From: Arenicola marina
Taxonomy: Eukaryota; Annelida; Polychaeta; Arenicolidae
NCBI GenBank assembly: GCA_964019135.1
Contig: OZ025248.1
Location: forward strand, 53,251,670 to 53,315,669
Length of the DNA stretch: 64,000 nt
Reading direction: 5' to 3'
Shown here: one piece after another, positions 22,301-34,300 of the stretch
Numbering within the stretch: the first letter of the stretch is position 1
Layout: every line of letters begins with the position of its first letter
Made by a program: the position numbers and the translations under genes
The notes under the pieces: generated by a model
Seen by the model: the letters and a program-made list of their open reading frames with translations, nothing else
Databases searched by the model: none
Told to the model about the DNA's origin: nothing

Positions 22301-25300
22301 ATCATAGCGGTGGTGAGCATGGGGTTATAAACCGGGGTCGACGGGGCGCTCTCGGGAAGGTGTGGGGGCATACCCTAAGTTGGGGTAGTACCCCAAGTTA
22401 GGAGAAGGGAGACACCCTAACTTTTTTGGGGTGATACCCCAAGTTAGAAGAAGGGAGACACCACAAGTTTTTTAGGGTGATACCCAAAGTCAGGGGAAGG
22501 AAGAAACTTATTATGTAATAGATAACTTTAGTTTCAGAACACCCACCTTTAAGCAGTGAAGTCCAATGTTCATGATTAACCGCTGCTCGATATCAATATG
22601 GCGCGTACCATGTTGTCGTGCTCCCAAACTTAACAATCGTCCAGACGCCAACCGCTGGGTAAATAACCGTTACTGTTCCTAGCATTAACCAACAAGTGAC
22701 GGCCCCTCTTGCAGGATAGTACACAAGAGTCGACACACTCACTTGTTCATCCGGGTCAGAATTTGATCACATGACTGTTCTGCGGTTCGCTTGTTGCCGG
22801 ACAAGTCGCGGCCCCCGCTCCCCGTATACGTAAACTCGTCGCCGTCATCCTGCAAGTTATACACAGTGTCACCAAAAACAGGTTTCAAGCAATAACTCAG
22901 TAATGGCTAAAAGGCCAGTTTCCTATACATTGATCAAGATGTATACATATTAAAGGCCAAGAATAGAGGGAAAGAACGATGATTTGGTGTTTTAGGCCAC
23001 TGTGGTCCACACAAGGGCTAAACAGAGTCACCGACCCTGGCGGTCCGGCCAGGTCTGACCCTGGCGGTGGCGGTCACTCACATGATCGTCCTCGTAGCCT
23101 CCGGACAGCACGATGGAGTAGGCGCCCTCGTCCTCCCGGCCGTGAATCCCGGCCACGTGGGGTCTGTGCACGCCCGCCTCGCTCACCTGGACACACAAAA
23201 CACCCATTACGTCACTGGGAGCGGGCAAACAAAACACTTATTACGTCACTGGGAGCGGGCACACAAAACACCCATTACGTCACTGGGAGTGGGCACACAA
23301 AACACCCATTACGTCACTGGGAGTGGGCACACAAAACACCCATTACGTCACTGGGAGTGGGCACACAAAACACCCATTACGTCACTGGGAGCGGGCACAA
23401 AGACCCACGGAACATTGGGTAACAAGAGATTGCGACGCCAATCATAGGCGGCACACGTAATTTGTAAGTTCACATCTACTGACGCACGGACAGAGGAGCT
23501 CGACGTGCCATTCCAATTAAATATGACACCAATAGCAAGAGATACGACAATGGTCACGACGAGAGTAGCAGTTTATTAATTGCAAAAAACAATACAAGCT
23601 GGTCGCGACGTTTATTATTCAAATTAAAGGCTGGGATACACAGCGTACATGAAGACTAAACTGCGCAGGAAGGCAAGAAGCTTTCGGACAACGAAATGGG
23701 GCAGGGTGATAACAGGCCCCAGATGTTATGAAGGGGTAGGGTGATAACAGGCCCCAGATGTTATGAAGGGGTAGGGTGATAACAGGCCCCAGATGTTATG
23801 AAGGGGTAGGGTGATAACAGGCCCCAGATGTTATAATGGGGTAGGGTGATAACAGGCCCCAGATGTTATGAAGGGACAGGGTGATAACAGGCCCCAGATG
23901 TTATGAAGGGGCAGGGTGATAACAGGCCCCAGATGTTATAAAGGGGTAGGGTGATAACAGGCCCCAGATGTTGTGAAGGGGTAGGGTGATAACATGCCCC
24001 AGATGTTATGAAGGGGCAGGGTGATAACAGGCCCCAGATGTTATGAAGGGGTAGGGTGATAACAGGCCCCAGATGTTATGAAGGGGTAGGGTGATAACAG
24101 GCCCCAGATGTTGTGAAGGGGTAGGGTGATAACAGGCCCCAGATGTTGTGAAGGGGTAGGGTGATAACATGCCCCAGATGTTGTGAAGGGGTAGGGTGAT
24201 AACATGCCCCAGATGTTATGAAGGGGTAGGGTGATAACATGCCCCAGATGTTGTGAAGGGGTAGGGTGATAACAGGCCCCAGATGTTGTGAAGGGGCAGG
24301 GTGATAACAGGCCCCAGATGTTATGAAGGGGCAGGGTGATAACAGGCCCCAGATGTTGTGAAGGGGCAGGGTGATAACAGGCCCCAGATGTTATGAAGGG
24401 GCAGGGTGATAACAGGCCCCAGATGTTATGAAGGGGCAGGGTGATAACAGGCCCCAGATGTTATGAAGGGGCAGGGTGATAACAGGCCCCAGATGTTATG
24501 AAGGGGCAGGGTGATAACAGGCCCCAGATGTTATGAAGGGGCAGGGTGATAACATGCCCCAGATGTTATGAAGGGGTAGGGTGATAACATGCCCCAGATG
24601 TTATGAAGGGGTAGGGTGATAACAGGCCCCAGATGTTATGAAGGGGTAGGGTGATAACAGGCCCCAGATGTTATGAAGGGGCAGGGTGATAACAGGCCCC
24701 AGATGTTATGAAGGGGTAGGGTGATAACATGCCCCAGGTGTTATAAAGGGGTAGGGTGATAACAGGCCCCAGATGTTATGAAGGGGTAGGGTGATAACAG
24801 GCCCCAGATGTTGTGAAGGGGTAGGGTGATAACAGGCCCCAGATGTTATGAAGGGGTAGGGTGATAACAGGCCCCAGATGTTATGAAGGGGCAGGGTGAT
24901 AACAGGCCCCAGATGTTATGAAGGGGTAGGGTGATAACATGCCCCAGGTGTTATAAAGGGGTAGGGTGATAACAGGCCCCAGATGTTATGAAGGGGTAGG
25001 GTGATAACAGGCCCCAGATGTTATGAAGGGGCAGGGTGATAACAGGCCCCAGATGTTATGAAGGGACAGGGTGATAACAGGCCCCAGATGTTATGAAGGG
25101 GTAGGGTGATAACAGGCCCCAGATGTTATGAAGGGGTAGGGTGATAACATGCCCCAGGTGTTATAAAGGGGTAGGGTGATAACAGGCCCCAGATGTTATG
25201 AAGGGGTAGGGTGATAACAGGCCCTAGATGTTATGAAGGGGTAGGGTGATAACAGGCCCCAGATGTTATGAAGGGGTGGGGTGATAACATGCCCCAGATG

Positions 25301-28300
25301 TTATGAAGGGGTAGGGTGATAACAGGCCCCAGATGTTATGAAGGGGTAGGGTGATAACAGGCCCCAGATGTTATGAAGGGGTAGGGTGATAACATGCCCC
25401 AGATGTTATGAAGGGGTAGGGTGATAACATGCCCCAGATGTTATGAAGGGGTAGGGTGATAACAGGCCCTAGATGTTATGAAGGGGTAGGGTGATAACAT
25501 GCCCCAGGTGTTATAAAGGGGTAGGGTGATATCATGCCCCAGATGTTATGAAGGGGTAGGGTGATAACATGCCCCAGATGTTATGAAGGGGTAGGGTGAT
25601 AACATGCCCCAGATGTTATGAAGGGGTAGGGTGATAACATGCCCCAGATGTTATGAAGGGGTAGGGTGATAACATGCCCCAGGTGTTATAAAGGGGTAGG
25701 GTGATAACAGGCCCCAGATGTTATGAAGGGGTAGGGTGATAACATGCCCCAGATGTTATGAAGGGGTAGGGTGATAACATGCCCCAGGTGTTATAAAGGG
25801 GTAGGGTGATAACAGGCCCCAGATGTTATGAAGGGGTAGGGTGATAACATGCCCCAGATGTTATGAAGGAGTCGGGGCGGCCGCGAACCCAACGACCTTG
25901 CCCACAGACTGCTTACTGATGACCCGAATACAGACCTGAACACGGAATTTCCACAGCGTTCCGACCTCGACACCGGGGATGGGTCCAAAGTGGTTCGGGG
26001 GGACAATACTGCAGAGCTTGGTCCTCCCCACGCAAGCCATGCCCTGCAAACACATTTACCATGCCATGACGCAGCGTGTCTTTACCACATGGACCATGCC
26101 ATGACGCAGCGTGGCTTTACCACATGGACCATGCCATGACGCAGCGTGGCTTTACCACATGGACCATGCCATGACGCAGCGTGACTTTACCACATGGACC
26201 ATGCCATGACGCAGCGTGGCTTTACCACATGGACCATGCCATGACGCAGCGTGGCTTTACCACATGGACCATGCCATGACGCAGCGTGGCTTTACCACAT
26301 GGACCATGCCATGACGCAGCGTGGCTTTACCACATGGGCCATGCCATGACGCAGCGTGGCTTTACCACATGGACCATGCCATGACGCAGCGTGGCTTTAC
26401 CACATGGACCCTTCCATGACGCAGCGTGGCTTTACCACATGGACCATGCCATGACGCAGCGTGGCTTTACCACATGGACCATGCCATGACGCAGCGTGGC
26501 TTTACCACATGGACCATGCCATGACGCATCGTGGCTTTACCACATGGACCATGCCATGACGCAGCGTGGCTTTACCACATGGACCATGCCATGACGCAGC
26601 GTGGCTTTACCACATGGACCATGCCATGACGCAGCGTGGCTTTACCACATGGACCCTTCCATGACGCAGCGTGGCTTTACCACATGGACCATGCCATGAC
26701 GCATCGTGGCTTTACCACATGGACCATGCCATGACGCAGCGTGGCTTTACCACATGGACCATGCCATGACGCATCGTGGCTTTACCACATGGACCATGCC
26801 ATGACGCAGCGTGGCTTTACCACATGGACCATGCCATGACGCAGCGTGGCTTTACCACATGGACCATGCCATGACGCAGCGTTGCTTTACCACGTGGACC
26901 ATGCCATGACGCAGCGTGGCTTTACCACATGGACCATGCCATGACGCAGCGTGGCTTTACCACGTGGACCATGCCATGACGCAGCGTGGCTTTACCACGT
27001 GGACCATGCCATGACGCAGCGTGGCTTTACCACATGGACCATGCCATGACGCAGCGTGGCTTTACCACGTGGACCATGCCATGACGCAGCGTGGCTTTAC
27101 AACCTGCTCCATCGGCAATAGGAAGAATCGCGCTTAAAACTACACCCATACAATCCCAAGAAACAATACTGAAGCCGTATTATCAGTTGGTTGGTTGGTT
27201 GTATAGTCAGGACGCTTTTAACCACTTTTGATCATATCGCGTCAATGGGAGAAGGAAGGGAGAGTGGAGCCATGTTCCCGGGGGTATCGTAATATCAGAA
27301 ATAATTAATTAAATCAATTGTGCTGCACCCACATGAAAATATACAACGCTACAACGAAACAAACGTGTCCACTACAAAAAGGTTTTCTCGTGCACAACAG
27401 TAACAATACTGTCCCCACTGTGTGTGTGTGTGGGGGGGGGGGGGGGGGTACCTTGCCCCAGTCCCTGCCGGAGTTTGACGATGCCGAGGCCATCTTTGAC
27501 TTCTTCTTGCTCTGTTTCAGTTTCTCGCCAGCGCGAACGACTTCGGAGTCGTCGGTTTTACACTCAGGGCAGTACCTGCGGTAAGCGATGTCAGTTACAA
27601 GCATTAACACACAAGAAGGTAGTTTATATGTATGACAATACTTTTACATAGCTGTCTAAAAATATGCGCATAGTGGAACCCCGCTTTAAGACAAGCCCGC
27701 CATTACGGACACTTTTTGCCAGTGTTTTCGCTACCGCAACGGAGTAACCGGCGCCAAAATGACGTAAACTCCAACGTGTGATATGTACATACCATTCCTC
27801 CACATCCGGGACCTGTGTGAGGGGCGGCTTGAGGCAGTAGAGGTGGTAGGCCTGGTCACACTCGTCACAAAGTATTTGCTTGTCGGGTTCGCACTTGTCA
27901 CCGCAGACGCAACACGAGCATGACTTGCACTTCTTGCGCGGGTTGTCATGGCAATGGTCACAGTTCGGCTTACTCTCCCCTAGAACGGACACCGGACACG
28001 CACGTGGGATTAGACAAGACCCTAGGTCAAGGTCATACGTATAGCGACATATGATTCAACAATCAAATGTTTGCGGCTGCGTTTGTGCACATGAAGGCTA
28101 AATTATGTCACAATTTAGATAAATACTAAGGGTCCACGTCAAACCCTAGACATTAAAGCAGAGATATCCCGACCGAAGATTTACACAAGACCAAACGTCG
28201 CAACTGTCGACCAGTCTGTCCATTACGCCATAATACCACGTTGAGAGTAAACATGTATAAGCAGAACACTTCAAGCGAGAGTATATAACATAGTATTCAT

Positions 28301-31300
28301 GCACTGTTATCGGATCAACACACGGATTGAACATATAACGTTTTACGGAGTTTTGTTTTACAAGAATGCAACTTCATTTTAAAAGTAATTCAGCAGTGAT
28401 AAAATGTACAACTTACGTTTTTCAGGGGTTGGATCTTTTTCTCCGGAATTAATGTTACTCTGATTACCAGCTTTCTCAACTTGGAAAATCTCATCCAAAA
28501 ACAGGATTTTGCAGTCCTTCATAGGGAGAAGCGCACTCCTACAATATTCATAACAATAAAAGACTGAGCATTGTCCAAGCTAATTTGAAAAGGCACTTGT
28601 CAAGTTTCCTTCGATTACTAACGTTTGATTTTACATTCAACAGTTCCCATACATTGAGATTTAAACAATCACTCTAGTTCTACGTGAAACGTCACTTTAA
28701 CCACAGATATGAGAAAAAGCTTCAACAGAACATTTGATGCTGAAGAGCTGCGAGTACACAATAGATTATCGGGTCACGAGCTTCCACAAAGAGCCGAGCA
28801 ACCATAAGAGAAGTGCCGTCAAAATTGTTGACACTTGATAACATGACCTTAAACACTGGCCGTAATGGCGTACTCACTTACCCAATAAAGACCGTGGCGG
28901 TGACCTCTTTAATGGTCCGCGTGTCCCTCTTGTTGGTAACCACCGCGTCATACCAATAGCCGCGCGCCTCGGGGTTGTCATAGTTATAGTTGACCATCAC
29001 CTGCTGCCCAATCTCCAGCTTCGCCAGCGGAATCTTGTGCCGCGCACGTGGTCGGATGTGTTTGACTGGCAGCTTGATCACCTCTTCGTCCTCCTCGGCA
29101 TCTCTGGAAAAGTACGAAGAGAGAACATTATTGTATATCGTACAGGAGATAATCCTCCCTCTTTTGGAAGGCGTCGCAGATATATATAAATATATCGTCA
29201 ACGCCCTATCATGGGGCAGTCCTGGGAAGCTAATGAAGGGTGATCCTGTTAATAAAGGGTGGACAGGACACTGTCTGTGTGAATTGGGGGGGGGGACGCT
29301 GGGAGATACAGGTCAGGGCTGGATTAGTGGACAGGTCAGGGCAGGATTAGTACAGGTCAGGGCTGGATTAGTGAGTGGAGCGGTCAGGGCTGGATTAGTA
29401 GACAGGTCAGGGCTGGATTAGTGGACAGATCAGTGCTGGATCAGTTGACAGGTCAGGGCTGGATTAATGAACAGGTCAGGGCGGGATTGGTGGACTGGTC
29501 AGGGTTGGATTAGTGGACAGGTCAGGGCAGGATTAGTACAGGTCAGGGCTGGATTAGTGGTGAGGTCAGGGCTGGATTAGTAGACAGGTCAGGGCTGGAT
29601 TAGTGGACAGATCAGTGCTGGATCAGTTGACAGGTCAGGGCTGGATTAATGGACAGGTCAGGGCGGGATTGGTGGACTGGTCAAGGTTGGATTAGTGGAC
29701 AGGTCAGGGCTGGATTAGTGGACAGGTCAGGGCTGGATTAGTGGACAGGTCAGGGCTGGATTAGTGGACAGGTCAGGATTAGTGAACAGATCAGTGGCCT
29801 GGTCAGGGCAGGATTACTGGACAGGTCAGGGCTGGATTAGTTGACTGGTCAAGGCTGGAGTAGTGAACAAGTCAGGTAGCTGGTACCAACCTAGTGTATC
29901 TTTGTCATACTACACTGAACACTGTATTGCAGAAATATGACATTTTCCTAGACTGATATTGACCAGTATTAACAGGTTTTAACTGGTAGTCTGAAGTATG
30001 AATCAGGCATTTCCATAGGTGGATTCGAACCCACCCCGGCCGAGTTGGCCTGCGAGTAGAGGGGGGGGGGGCTTTGGAATTAGAGCGACGACATTATTAA
30101 ACACACATGCTGATACTTGACTAACTAAAATAAACGAAGTTGAAATTTACACTAACATAGATATAAACATTAAAAGTATACAGCAAAAACTATTACCCTT
30201 CAAACACCATATGGTAGGTGCATCCATCATCCTCTGTCAGGTCTGGATTTGAGACCGCTGACTTCACAGGTTCTAATTCCGCCCCTTTCCCTGCCGCACT
30301 GGTGTCCATCTTTGATGTGTCTGGACTGTCGCATTGGTCGTCAGGAGAATTTTCCGCACATTTGTTTGCAATTTGGTTACTACCCTCATTGTTGGTCTCT
30401 TTCAATACCTGCTTCACAGAGACAGGTTCAGCACTGTCCTTCGAGCTTTGAAACTCTTCTCTATCTTGTTCAGTTCGCTTAGTTATTTTCATAATCTTGG
30501 CTTCAAACCAAGCACCCATGACCTCGTCCCTGGCATCGACAACATCACCAAGCTGAAGAAACAATAAAAGCTGGAATCAATTGTCAATACACCAAGAAAA
30601 AAAAAATAGGCTATGTAATCTTGGACTTGTTGTCTGTATTTGGTTGTGGTATACAATAATGTGTGTGTTTGGTGGTGGTATCCAGTGAGGTCTGTTTTGG
30701 TTGTGGTATACAATAATGTGTGTGTTTGGTGGTGGTATCCAGTGATGTCTGTTTTGGTTGTGGTATACAATAATGTGTGTGTTTGGTGGTGGTATCCAGT
30801 GATGTCTGTTTTGGTTGTGGTATACAATAATGTGTGTGTTTGGTGGTGGTATCCAGTGATGTCTGTTTTGGTTGTGGTATACAATAATGTGTGTGTTTGG
30901 TGGTGGTATCCAGTGATGTCTGTTTTGGTTGTGGTATACAATAATGTGTGTGTTTGGTGGTGGTATCCAGTGATGTCTGTTTTGGTTGTGGTATACAATA
31001 ATGTGTGTGTTTGGTGGTGGTATCCAGTGATGTCTGTTTTGGTTGTGGTATACAATAATGTGTGTGTTTGGTGGTGGTATCCAGAGATGTCTGTTTTGGT
31101 TGTGGTATACAATAATGTGTGTGTTTGGTGGTGGTATCCAGTGATGTCTGTTTTGGTGGTGGTATACAATAATGTGTGTGTTTGGTGGTGGTATCCAGTG
31201 ATGTCTGTTTTGGTTGTGGTATACAATAATGTGTGTGTTTGGTGGTGGTATCCAGTGATGTCTGTTTTGGTTGTGGTATACAATAATGTGTGTGTTTGGT

Positions 31301-34300
31301 GGTGGTATCCAGTGATGTCTGTTTTGGTTGTGGTATACAATAATGTGTGTGTTTGGTGGTGGTATCCAGTGATGTCTGTTTTGGTTGTGGTATACAATAA
31401 TGTGTGTGTTTGGTGGTGGTATCCAGTGATGTCTGTTTTGGTTGTGGTATACAATAATGTGTGTGTTTGGTGGTGGTATCCAGTGATGTCTGTTTTGGTT
31501 GTGGTATACAATAATGTGTGTGTTTGGTGGTGGTATCCAGTGATGTCTGTTTTGGTTGTGGTATACAATAATGTGTGTGTTTGGTGGTGGTATCCAGTGA
31601 TGTCTGTTTTGGTTGTGGTATACAATAATGTGTGTGTTTGGTGGTGGTACAAAGTGATATCTGTTTGGTGGTGGTACACAGTGAGGTCTGTGTTTGGTGG
31701 TGGTACACAGTGAGGTCTGTTTGGTGGTGGTATACAGTGAGGTTTGTGTTTGGTGGTGGTACACAGTGAGGTCTGTTTGGTGGTGGTACACAGTGAGGTT
31801 TGTGTTTGGTGGTGGTACACAGTGAGGTCTGTTTGGTGGTGGTATACAGTGATGTCTGTGTTTGGTGGTGGTACACAGTGAGGTCTGTTTGGTGGTGGTA
31901 AAGTGATGTCTGTGTTTGGTGGTGGTACACAGTGAGGTCTGTTTGGTGGTGGTAAAGTGATGTCTGTGTTTGGTGGTGGTACACAGTGAGGTCTGTTTGG
32001 TGGTGGTAAAGTGATGTCTGTGTTTGGTGGTGGTACACAGTGAGGTCTGTTTGGTGGTGGTAAAGTGATGTCTGTGTTTGGTGGTGGTACACAGTGAGGT
32101 CTGTGTTTGGTGGTGGTACACAGTGATGTCTGTGTTTGGTGGTGGTATACAATGATGTCTGTGTTTGGTGGGGGTATACAATGATGTCTGTGTTTGGTGG
32201 TGGTATACAGTGATGTCTGTGTTTGGTGGTGGTACACAGTGAGGTCTGTGTTTGGTGGTGGTATACAGTGATGTCTGTGTTTGGTGGTGGTACACAGTGA
32301 TGTCTGTGTTTGGTGGTGGTACACAGTGAGGTCTGTGTTTGGTGGGGGTATACAATGATGTCTGTGTTTGGTGGTGGTATACAGTGATGTCTGTGTTTGG
32401 TGGTGGTACACAGTGAGGTCTGTGTTTGGTGGGGGTATACAATGATGTCTGTGTTTGGTGGGGGTATACAATGATGTCTGTGTTTGGTGGGGGTATACAG
32501 TGATGTCTGTGTTTGGTGGTGGTACACAGTGAGGTCTGTGTTTGGTGGTGGTACACAGTGAGGTCTGTTTGGTGGTGGTATACAGTGATGACTGTGTTTG
32601 GTGGTGGTATACAGTGATGTCTGTGTTTAGTGGTGGTACACAGTGAGGTCTGTTTGGTGGTGGTATACAGTGATGACTGTGTTTGGTGGTGGTATACAGT
32701 GAGGTCTGTGTTTGGTGGTGGTATACAGTGATGTCTGTGTTTAGTGGTGGTATACAGAGATGTCTGCGTTTGGTGGTGGTACAGTGATGTCTGTCTTTGG
32801 TGGTGGTACACAGTGAGGTCTGTGTTTGGTGGTGGTATACAATGATGTCTGTGTTTTGACCTTCTATGCTTTCACTTTCATTTTTCTGACCTTAAAGCTG
32901 CTGTCGATATCCTCTTCATTTTCAACATCTTGAGACAGATCTGCACTTAAGCTGGGCTGAAATGGATAAACATATCAACCAATTAAATCTAACATGCATG
33001 TTTACAGACACCTTCGATTTCTGTGACAGGAATCATTGTACTTTAATACACCAATACAAGCAGAGAACGTGGCAGTAAATAAGGATCTCCAAATGAAACT
33101 GACAATAGTACATTTACATGTGACATACATGGTTATAAAATAAGCCAGCATTAATTTGCACACAAAAATTGATTAAGAAAGAAAACAGAATTTACCTCAG
33201 TGCCTTGGTTGTCAATGATATTCTCCTTCTGTGATTCTGGAACACTGACAGTTGTTGTTGTCGATGATTTAATCATTACCTGGATTATCTCATTGAGGCC
33301 TACATCATAGTCAAACAAACTATGACCATCGACAAGCTGTAAAACAAAGGATGAGGTAAACTTAAAGCTTATGAAATGACATGCAGGCATTACAAATGTC
33401 AACTGTAACAATAACTAAGCACAGGTCACACTATGATAGAGCACATATTCAGCTTACTGTATATGCAGTAATAGAAATATTAACAATAACTATAACTTCA
33501 TTGATTTATCCAAAGCATTCGAAAGCATACCTCATGCACATATTTTCTCGAGACCAAAAATAAACCGGGGAATGCATGGTAAAACTATGATAATCTTGGT
33601 CTATGTATATGTAGCTCTCAAGTTGCATACAAATCATCTGGCTGATAGAGTTCAGAAATAAATTGATGTATTTAAGAAGTATTATGACTAATCAGTGATA
33701 AAAGCGAATATATAAATAATTGTTATCTTCAGAAAGAGAAGAATTGTGAGAATTGCAAAGAAACTAGAATCAGAACTCTTCAACAAGTGGATTGTATTCT
33801 CAAGCAGATTAACATAGTTACTGGCAGGAAATATGCAGCACATGGCTGTTGAACACTTGGCACATTTGGTGGGACAGGAACAAAAGCCCAAAGTAGCTGC
33901 CAAAGTGCCAAAAAATTAAGTATTAATATCAAAGGCAAGACTTTGTACCTCTGGGGGCGAGCCTTTAATTGTTTTGGTGCATGCTGGTACCCGGTGAATG
34001 CAACTTGGTTCCCAGCATACGACTCTTCGCTAGATGGCGCTGTCAGATAGGCACTTTGCAGTTAAGGACAATAGCTGCGCCCTCTGTCACAGAGAATTCA
34101 GTTTGGGAACCAGGCTGCATTCACAGGCACCAGCAAGCACCAAAAACAAGTATGGCGCCTTGTTCGGACGTTGGTGCTTCGTAAATCGTTTTGCAAACAC
34201 AGATACAGGTGATCAATCTTTTTGATTGTTTGGAAGAATTTGATAGCTAAAAGATAAATCTATACAAAAATGTGATATTTAGCCCCAGCTGCCCAGTGTG

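Noticed and set aside
23697-27095. CRISPR-like appearance of the regular 35-bp repeats
   Set aside because: Units are head to tail with no unique spacers, there are no cas genes, and the surroundings are animal introns.
30489-32811. Histidine/threonine-rich repeat proteins (HHQTQTSL type) and a tryptophan-rich frame on the other strand
   Set aside because: Both are products of the TGG/GTG-rich minisatellite in UHRF1 intron 3. Only 30197-30552 of this stretch is exon.
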